Part shown: piece by piece, positions 57,096 through 64,000 of the stretch
Layout of the letters: each line of letters opens with the position of its first letter
Position numbering within the stretch: position 1 is the stretch's first letter
Assembly: GCA_963921825.1 (NCBI GenBank)
Contig: OY997594.1
Location: 9,739,001-9,803,000, forward strand
Length of the DNA stretch: 64,000 bases
Direction of reading: 5' to 3'
Origin: Erodium maritimum
Taxonomy: Eukaryota; Streptophyta; Magnoliopsida; Geraniales; Geraniaceae
Notes under the pieces: model-generated
Told to the model about the DNA's origin: nothing
Databases searched by the model: none
The model's input: only the letters and a program-made list of their open reading frames with translations
Translations under genes and position numbers: made by a program

Positions 57096-57572
57096 TGTCA
57101 GGCATCAGTAACGTAGATAGAGGAATAAAGCCGCAGCGACGTCGTTCGCGCATGTGGAGGAGGAGAAGCCACGTCGCGGTATACGTGGCGAGAGAAGACG
57201 AAGAGACGAGGAAGCAGCTAGGAGCTTCTAGAAGCTCGGAGGAGGGAACCAACGGGCCAAGTGGTCACGAGCCCAAGCCAGGTCGTTAGAGCCCAAGCCC
57301 GAGTTTGTTACACGTCTAGTCCAGGTTGTTAGGGTGTAACCGTATACAGTTACGTGTCTTTCGAGTCAGCGTTGACGCGGAGTCAACGCTGATGTGGTAC
57401 GGTGACGGGGCCGAGCCTATATAAGGAAAGGTCGTCGTCTACCTCGGTCTTTCTCATCATTTCTGTAAACAGAGAGAGGAGAGAGCATTGTAGAGCGAAG
57501 TAGAGCACAATCTCTGCCTGTAACTCCATTTTCCCAATCAATAAAGCTTCAACGATTTCCCCAGGCCTGACA
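57096..57572 (+). repeat. 3' LTR of Reina-like element
   Basis: Same length as the 5' LTR, ending CCAGGCCTGACA. Confidence 0.88.
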
Positions 57573-58016
57573 TACAAGTAACCAACCACACCCAAAACCA
57601 AAGAAAAGCAATAAAACATTAGGAAAACAAGCAACAATACAAGTTCCTTGCTCTGCAAGAAAACAACCCCAATTCCTAACAGTTATAACCCACGACCACG
57701 ACCCAAAATTAACCAAAAAACCAGTACTAATATGTTCACCAAAACCCATCAAGGAACCCATATGAGTAGTGCAGAAAAACAAAGATGACAAGGAACCATT
57801 CAAGACACCAAAGGCATCCAAACCAAAACAACAACGAAATTGTAACTTTGCAGCAAGTTGTGGTGCAGGAACCTTTCTAAAGAAAAGGAAAGAATTAGTA
57901 ATCTAAGACATGAAATGGAAGGTAGAGTTCCCTTCGAAATGTGCCCACAACAATTGATAGGAGGAGCTTTGGATCTGTTGGAATGCAAACTTATAAGAAA
58001 CCACAATGTTGTTAAA
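57573..58016. other. continuation of interrupted LINE-like unit
   Basis: AT- and A-rich sequence similar in style to 54003-54241, split from it by the Reina-like element. No coding frame supported. Confidence 0.3.
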
Positions 58017-58025
58017 TAAAATATT

Positions 58026-58359
58026 GGGGTAACCCTGTTTCCTAACCCCATTTGAGCTTTGTTTTTCAATTCATAACCTAGGTTTACCTTTGGTGACATA
58101 TCCCAACTGTCACCTTTCAATTTTTTGCAGAAAGTATCGAAAATCGTCAAAACTGACGATTCCGTTAGTTTTTTGCCTACGTGTCGTCACGGTGAAGTGA
58201 CACGTGGCAAAAAAAACTAACGGAATCGTCAAAATAAACGGTAAACGATACTTTCTGCAAAAAATTGAAAGGTGACAGTTGGGAAATGTCACCAAAGATA
58301 AACCTAGGTTAGGAATTGAAAAACAAAGCTCAAATAGGGTTAGGAAACAGGGTTTCCCC
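58026..58359. mobile_element. palindromic Mutator-like MITE with 9-bp duplication
   Basis: The element starts GGGGTAACCCTG and ends CAGGGTTTCCCC. Nearly its whole length is inverted-repeat: the left arm is matched by the right arm through CTGTCACCTTTCAATTTTTT and ACTAACGGAATCGTC. The 9-bp taaaatatt lies at 58017-58025 and 58360-58368, the size typical of Mutator-type elements. Confidence 0.8.
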
Positions 58360-58559
58360 TAAAATATTATTCCTACAAATCCAAATTCTCCAAATAATAA
58401 TGGAGAATAAAAAGTTCCACTCGTTCCTTGATCTACTAGGCCCCAAATCTCTCCAAGCTAGGAACCATTGTGCACAGATGGGGATCCACAGAAGTTTTGC
58501 GCACTCGTTCCTTGATCTACTAGGGCATGGAACGCCGCACAGAGCGTGCCAGGGTCCGG

Positions 58560-61322
58560 CACGGAATATGCCTATAGGTTGCGAATACTTGATATAATGA
58601 TAGTATGCATGTAGGATGTGAGGAACGAGTGAAATGAGGGATAGCTTACGAGCCATGTCGAGCCGTAAGTTTGGGAATTGTTGTGGTGTAGAAATGCGTG
58701 TGGGCCATGTCGAGCCCTTAGGTTTGTGTGTTGATTGAAATGCCATGATCTATGATTGTGATGCTTGATGTGCGGTTTATCCGTTATTAGATTGAGAATC
58801 ATGTTATGATATGTGATGTGAACGTAAAATACATCTATTTGAGATGTTTTTAGCCCACGTTCTTGAGCTTTTCAGTCCCAGGATGGTGATCTTTGATGAG
58901 TACTTCTCTTGGTTTGTGCAGTTGATCAATCTCCATAGGAATCGGGACATTCGGGACGGAATTGGAGCGAATTGGAGCGAAAATACCAAAAGTCAAAATG
59001 ATAAAGCCTCGCCCACCAAACCACCCTCCAGGCCCTCGGATTGCTCTGATCTGCTAAAGCCTCACCCACCAAACCACCCTCCAGGCCGCGGCGGTCTCGC
59101 CCACCAGACCGCGAGCCAGGCCCTCCTGATGCTCTGACCTGCTAAAGCCTCGCCGACCAGACCGCGGCCCAGGCCCTTGCAGCGCGATTGGGCCTTTTTC
59201 CACTTCGTTTCAGACTCGTTTTTCAACCCTATTTAAGTCAAAAGTTAGGTTTAGAAGGGGGGTCACGAAATTACAAGGAGAGCACGTTTTCGGAGAAGAA
59301 AAACACATTGGAGAGCTCACTTGGAGAAGATCAAAATGAGAGATGCGAGGATTACATCAAAGGTTTTGTGTAGTTTGGATTGCTGCTTGATATTTGTATT
59401 ACTTTCATCAATTAATATGAATGTTATTGTTTCAATCCTTTCCTTGTGTTCATCTCTCTTTGCCATGAACTAAATTCTCATGATCTAGGGCTAGGGTAAG
59501 AATGTGATGAATTGAGTTAATGTATTCTGTTGTATATTTGTCAAACTAGTATTAGGAAGGTGTTTGTTTAATTTCGCTCGTAATGCTACATTGCCTTGAT
59601 CATATACATGTACGATTCAATCTTGTTAACCAACAATTGAGAAATGAGGTTAAGAAGAGGAACTAGGAATTAAACAACTCGGGTTTTAATCTAAGCCAGA
59701 ATATGGTTAGTCTGACATGAGTGCAATAACTATAGGAGTAAAACCCGAAAGTTAGAGGAATTCATAAATCGTAGTGCTATATACCTTTCTACACCTATAT
59801 TAGAGATAATTAGGTGGATTGCGTATGTTAGGGTCCTAATACGATCGAGAGATGGTTAGGACTATATTGAGAGAATTCTCGTTGTCATTGGAATAGTAGT
59901 AGTTGCAAATGTATACTGAATCCCGTTAAGTTGTTCATCGCATTCGAATCCCGTTAATGTCCTAGATCGCCTTTTATCCCTGTTATTCGAAATCACTTGT
60001 GACCTTGTGCTTATTTTTGGATCATTCATATATTCTCATTACTTGCATGAATTTACTTTTTTTTATAAAACAAAACCAAACACCATTATAGGAATAGCTT
60101 GACGACGAATTAATTAACTAAAGTGCTTGTCTAATTGCTCCCTTGGGTACGATATCTCGGACTAAAAACCCGAATACTACTTGACGATCGGTACGCTTTC
60201 CGTACCATTCTGAGGGTTAAATCTCGGAGTTTCAGTATGCTCGGTGTAGCGTGTTGTTATGTTTGGGCAAGTGTGCCATGCTTGATATGACGGGAACTAA
60301 TGGTTGTGATATGATCGGGTGATTGCTAGACCGATGTGTTGTGTCGTGGTAAGATTGACTCGGTTGGTATACCGTGGTTGAGTTATGGCATTGCGATGCG
60401 TGAGACTCTCTTGATGTATGTTCCGAGATGCGGCGTATTCCGGTACGATACCTACACCGAGGGGGTACGCCGGTGTAGGGTGGTATCTAGGCCGACGGTG
60501 AGTGGTCCCATGTACGCGGTCCCCCGGGTGTGGTTCTGGTACGATACTTACATCGAGGGGGTATGCCGGTGTAGGGTGTCTAGGCCGACGGTTACGTGAT
60601 CAGTATTGTGATTGTGCCCCGATGCATTTCCGGGAAGACAACTAGGCCGATGTTGTGTGGTTCGGTATGATGTATCGTGTTTGTGCCCTGATGTGGTTCC
60701 GGGAAGATATCTAGGCCGATATTGTGTGGTCCGGTACGATATGGTTGAGTCAGGCTGTGGATAGCCGACGGGTTCGGGGACTGCTGTACGGGACCTGTGT
60801 TTATTTTATTGTATGTTGTGCTTGATGATTGGATAAGTGATGTGAGTACTGTGTGATAGTGTTCGTGTAAGTATGTTTGTGAGTGTGGTTACAGTCTTGT
60901 GACTGAGGATTGTGGTTATGAGATTCCGTGTTGTGGTTAGTTGTGTGTCGTACTAGCATGCCCTAATTGGACGGTTACTCGTGGTGGTGAGCGGATGCTC
61001 ATAACCTTAACTACTTTTCCTACTGAGCGAAAGCTCATCCCCTTTACCATATTGTTCTACAGGTCTTGAGCGGGATTTGGACTAGCGGGATTCTCGGAGC
61101 TTGGGAGCTAGTGAGGGTCTTAGACTAGTATAGTCTAGTGACGTACAATTTTATTTTTACTAAACTCTTTTACTATTTGGTTTTGTCGAGCTGTTGACTC
61201 GTGATGTGACTTGGATCTTTTAAACTGTTATTGGAGACTCTTTTTGGTTTTAAAATTGCTTTATATTGTATTATTTTAGTTCACGTCTCGAGTTCGTTCA
61301 AAACCGGATTTGGGGCGTGACA
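58560..61322 (+). mobile_element. gypsy LTR remnant with a nested insertion
   Basis: It ends AACCGGATTTGGGGCGTGACA at 61322, like the other Tekay-like LTRs, and has inverted motifs TGAGCGGATGCTCA (60988-61001) and TGAGCGAAAGCTCA (61024-61037). The left part (GCCTATAGGTTGCGAATAC) resembles 48418-48440 in the solo LTR. The true start is not clear. A second, unrelated LTR-like block interrupts it. Confidence 0.6.
58840..60234 (+). mobile_element. nested LTR-like block (Athila/Tat-like style)
   Basis: TGAGATGTTTTTAGCCCACG at the start, and CTCCCTTGGGTACGATATC, CTACTTGACGATCGGTACG near the end, recall the long LTRs of plant Athila/Tat gypsy elements. No flanking duplication could be confirmed, so edges are approximate. 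Confidence 0.4.
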
Positions 61323-61670
61323 GAAAAACCTTGTCTGAACCCTCTCTGTAAAGGGAAGTCAAGAGAAGGTGAACCATTTATCATAATTATTGTCCAGGCT
61401 CTAATACAAGCAGACATCAAAGAAATCCATAATTTTCCAAACCCCATCTTCTGTAACAATTTCATATCAGGTATGTCTTGGGTAAACGAATAACTATTTT
61501 TTGGAAAAGGTTCATAAAATTATAGATTTCAGTTAACTTCGATTTAATGAAACGAGGATTAATTGGATTCCGTATGAAGAGGTTATAGTAAAAGCTATCT
61601 TTATGCCTCAACGCCTACAATGTTTTCCAACAACCCGATAACAAATATATGTAAACTCAAAACTCAAAAT
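61323..61670. other. no recognised feature
   Basis: Nothing supported beyond AT-rich sequence. Confidence 0.4.
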
Positions 61671-61679
61671 AATATATTT

Positions 61680-62890
61680 TAAAAAAAGGAAAATATATAT
61701 TAATAGCCCAAGATTTCAATAAGAAAATAAAGGAAAGGGATAAACCCTCAATAAAAAACTTGAGGAAGTCAACAAAGGCACCTCGAAACAACATATGTCT
61801 AAGCACCCTGATCTATCTACCATGAAGCAAACAGTGAGTGAACCATACAAGGCTACTCAAGAAAGAAAAAGTAACAGAATTATAGACACAAGCATAGCAT
61901 TCCTAGAATAGAATATCAATAAACCCAATAAGGAATGAAATATTCAAACTAAAACCAAACACAGACAAATCATATCAAGGTCTCAATATCCAAATTTAAC
62001 TACCATGAAGTGCAAAGCCTGGATGGGGACTAAAAGCTGAATAACACTCCCTCACAAACAGAAACCAACCACCCAATCACAGGCAAGAAGTCGAAGATAC
62101 TCCCAAAAAAATCTTCACCAGACAGGTAGTAGGAAACACCGCACCCACGCCTCCAATACCCCAACAACCAATCCTAAGTTATCCAATTCATAACTCACTG
62201 CCAGCCAACACCACGGAGACCCCGTAAGAGGAGGAAGTGGCAATACACCTACCACCACCCACACTACCAAATAGCATCCCCAAAAGTCCCTCCTAAAGAG
62301 AAGCCGAATAGTGCCCTTAGGCGAAACCCCCATGATGGCCAACCCCAACCCTGAGTCCTCGACCTCACCACCGATCGAGGAAAATAGGAACTCAAATGGG
62401 AAAGAACAAGGGAGGTGTACCTGAAGCCGAGAGGATAGAGGGTGAAATGGAGTAAATCGCTCAATCTCACAAATCTTGGAGGGACGAGTTCTTCGTCGCC
62501 GACCAACATCAAACGGCGACCACGATGGGTGAGATCTAACCCATGACCTAGGCGATAGGACACAAGGTGGAGCTTCCAAGCTCAAGGAAGGAGCCCAACC
62601 AAACACCACGAACCCAGCCACAGCGAAACCACCCACGTCGTGACACAAGCTAGAAAAGGAAGCTCCGAGAAGAAACCCGGCTAGGAAGGCCAGATCTAAA
62701 GCCCAAAATGCTAGGTCCACAACTCACAAGTAAATAATGATTCAGAGTTCCATGTCTATTATCCATGCCAGAAAAGACAGAATGAAGAGGGGCAAGGAAG
62801 GTAAGAGATCGATTATCCATACGAATATCCGTCGATGGCTACGGAATGGAATGAAGCTTAGGATTCCACAAAAATAGGGTTTTTTTATAA
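61680..62890 (-). mobile_element. retroposon remnant similar in style to 49718-51222
   Basis: The left side looks like a reversed LINE 3' end (AAAATATATATTAATAGCCC, AAGATTTCAATAAG), and the right side has a GC-rich body with a long minus-strand frame (62115-62720) lacking a known domain. No target duplication found. Confidence 0.4.
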
Positions 62891-63488
62891 AGAGGGGTTA
62901 GAGTGTACATTAAGAATTTAAATCATCAATGGGAAGAACTTAGAAAATGAATATAATATAAGAATTCAAATGAATTCTATTATTAGAGTTATGAATACAA
63001 TATTGATTCTCTAAGCTTGGTTTGGATCAATTGCTGTATTCTGAGAATATATTGTGACTAGTGGTTGTTCATGTGTTGTCCTCTAAGACTGTTGTTCATT
63101 ATTCTTGGTTTATGAGTTTGGATTCCTAAGCGTGTTGGACTAGCATGTTGGGATTCCAAATGAATTAAACTAAGGAGAACGTTGCGTGCTCATACTATGA
63201 CTCATAACTGAACCGAGACAGAAGAGCTCGTAGGGTGGAACTGTGGTGGGATCTCGAGTTCAATGGGAGACCCATTTTTGTGTTTGTCACTTTGTAATAA
63301 TAACATAAGTTGATCTGGATGATCTGACAACTTGTTTGCTGATTGATTACATAATAGTGAAAACATTTCCATTGACAGAGTGCCCACAGACGTAAGTGAT
63401 GATGCACAAAACTAGGTAATCAATCTTGTGTCACTTTGTGTATGCTTGCTTATTTTATTATTGTTTATCTTTCTATTGAAAAGTAAGA
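62891..63488. other. no recognised feature
   Basis: No supported gene or repeat. Confidence 0.4.
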
Positions 63489-64000
63489 TGTTAGGTGTGT
63501 CCACATGTGAGTCAGGAGTCCCACATCGGATACTTAAGAGATAAAGAAAGACTTAATATACACTTTGGACCCATGACCTGATAGGCTAGTCTTTTGGGTC
63601 AAGTGGGGTGGCCAACGTGTATATTATGGGCTTCTTGTTGTGTGCTCCTCCTTAGTAGGCCCGGTTCTCCCCAACAAGTGGTATCAGAGCCTGGTTCTAT
63701 GGACTCTCCCAGGAAGCGGGTCGAGGTATATCTCCTAGGGCCAGAAACACCAGGATACCATGATCGCTGCTCTCATGGTGGTGAGCCCAGATAGGATGAA
63801 GTGGGCCCGTACAGGATTGAGTGGAACATGTAAAAAGTTGGGCTTAGGAGTGTGAGCAAGCCGATGTGATGAGACTCAATGTGGAGGGGGAGATTGTTAG
63901 GTGTGTCCACATGTGAGTTAGGAGTCCCACATCGGATACTTAAGAGATAAAGAAAGACTTAATATACATTTTGGACCCATGACCTGATAGACTAGTCTTT
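63489..64000 (+). mobile_element. TRIM (miniature LTR retrotransposon), cut by window edge
   Basis: A 188-bp LTR (63489-63676) opens TGTTAGGTGTGTCCACATG and ends CTCCCCAACA. TGGTATCAGAGC follows at 63679-63690 (tRNA-Met primer site), then about 200 bp without genes, a polypurine tract GTGGAGGGGGAGAT and a second LTR from 63895 that runs off the window. LTR copies differ at about three of the 106 shared bases. The TCCCACATCGG motif is common to plant TRIMs. Confidence 0.88.
63895..64000 (+). repeat. 3' LTR of TRIM, partial
   Basis: First 106 bases of the second LTR; its end lies beyond the window. Confidence 0.88.

Larger units (their letters stand above)
54242..57572 (+). mobile_element. Reina-like Ty3/gypsy chromovirus, internally deleted
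   Basis: Two 477-bp LTRs (54242-54718 and 57096-57572), opening TGTCAGGCATCAG, are flanked by tacaa at 54237-54241 and 57573-57577. The interior begins inside reverse transcriptase and continues through RNase H, integrase and a chromodomain-like end, so gag, protease and the first part of RT are missing. Short LTRs and domain phrases fit the Reina lineage. About 18 differences between the LTRs (near 4 percent, by eye) suggest roughly 1.5 million years. It is broken. Confidence 0.88.

Noticed and set aside
63489-64000. Cassandra-type TRIM carrying a 5S rRNA-like promoter
   Set aside because: I could not see 5S rRNA internal promoter elements in the 188-bp LTR, so only the general TRIM call is kept.

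Overview
The window looks like repeat-dense intergenic DNA from a large-genome flowering plant, probably a eudicot; the species cannot be named from sequence alone. Nearly everything recognisable is mobile DNA, much of it nested. The only trace of an ordinary host gene is one exon resembling an organellar prolyl-tRNA synthetase, at 53452-53528.

Layout. 427-9426: a broken Ty3/gypsy element (Tekay-like chromovirus, minus strand, about 3-kb LTRs) whose left LTR is a mosaic and carries a palindromic foldback element. About 9427-42518: the remains of a large Mutator-like DNA transposon (MULE). It encodes a FAR1-type transposase (plus strand, 12212-15194), a multi-exon Ulp1 (C48) protease-like gene (minus strand, 36482-42065), four small charged coiled-coil proteins each with its own TATA box (10170, 11198, 16070, 35543), and two copies of a gene piece with an acidic tail (9427-9586 and 31602-31888). 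The MULE was later split by a second Tekay-like element (16878-31596, 5-bp duplication acatt), which in turn holds a young, whole-looking Ty1/copia element (20253-29192, duplication ctgct). A solo LTR (31893-34985, duplication ttacc) is a further insertion. Without these insertions the MULE is about 15 kb.

42519-64000: a second foldback element, several roughly 1.5-kb retroposons with LINE-like tails, a solo gypsy LTR (47204-49717), a hAT-like MITE, the prolyl-tRNA synthetase exon, a deleted Reina-like gypsy element (54242-57572, duplication tacaa), a palindromic Mutator-like MITE with a 9-bp duplication, another gypsy LTR remnant, and a TRIM cut by the window edge.

The most interesting system is the MULE. 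Its introns and spacers are packed with variants of one short motif (consensus TATYYKCAAACHA, mostly TATCCGCAAACTA or TTCTCAAAC), which appears absent from its exons. Together with a transposase, a Ulp1/DUF1985-like protein and a family of small accessory proteins, this recalls Arabidopsis VANDAL elements, where VANC proteins bind short motifs in the element's own noncoding DNA and lift silencing. The analogy is inference; the motif arrays and genes are visible directly.
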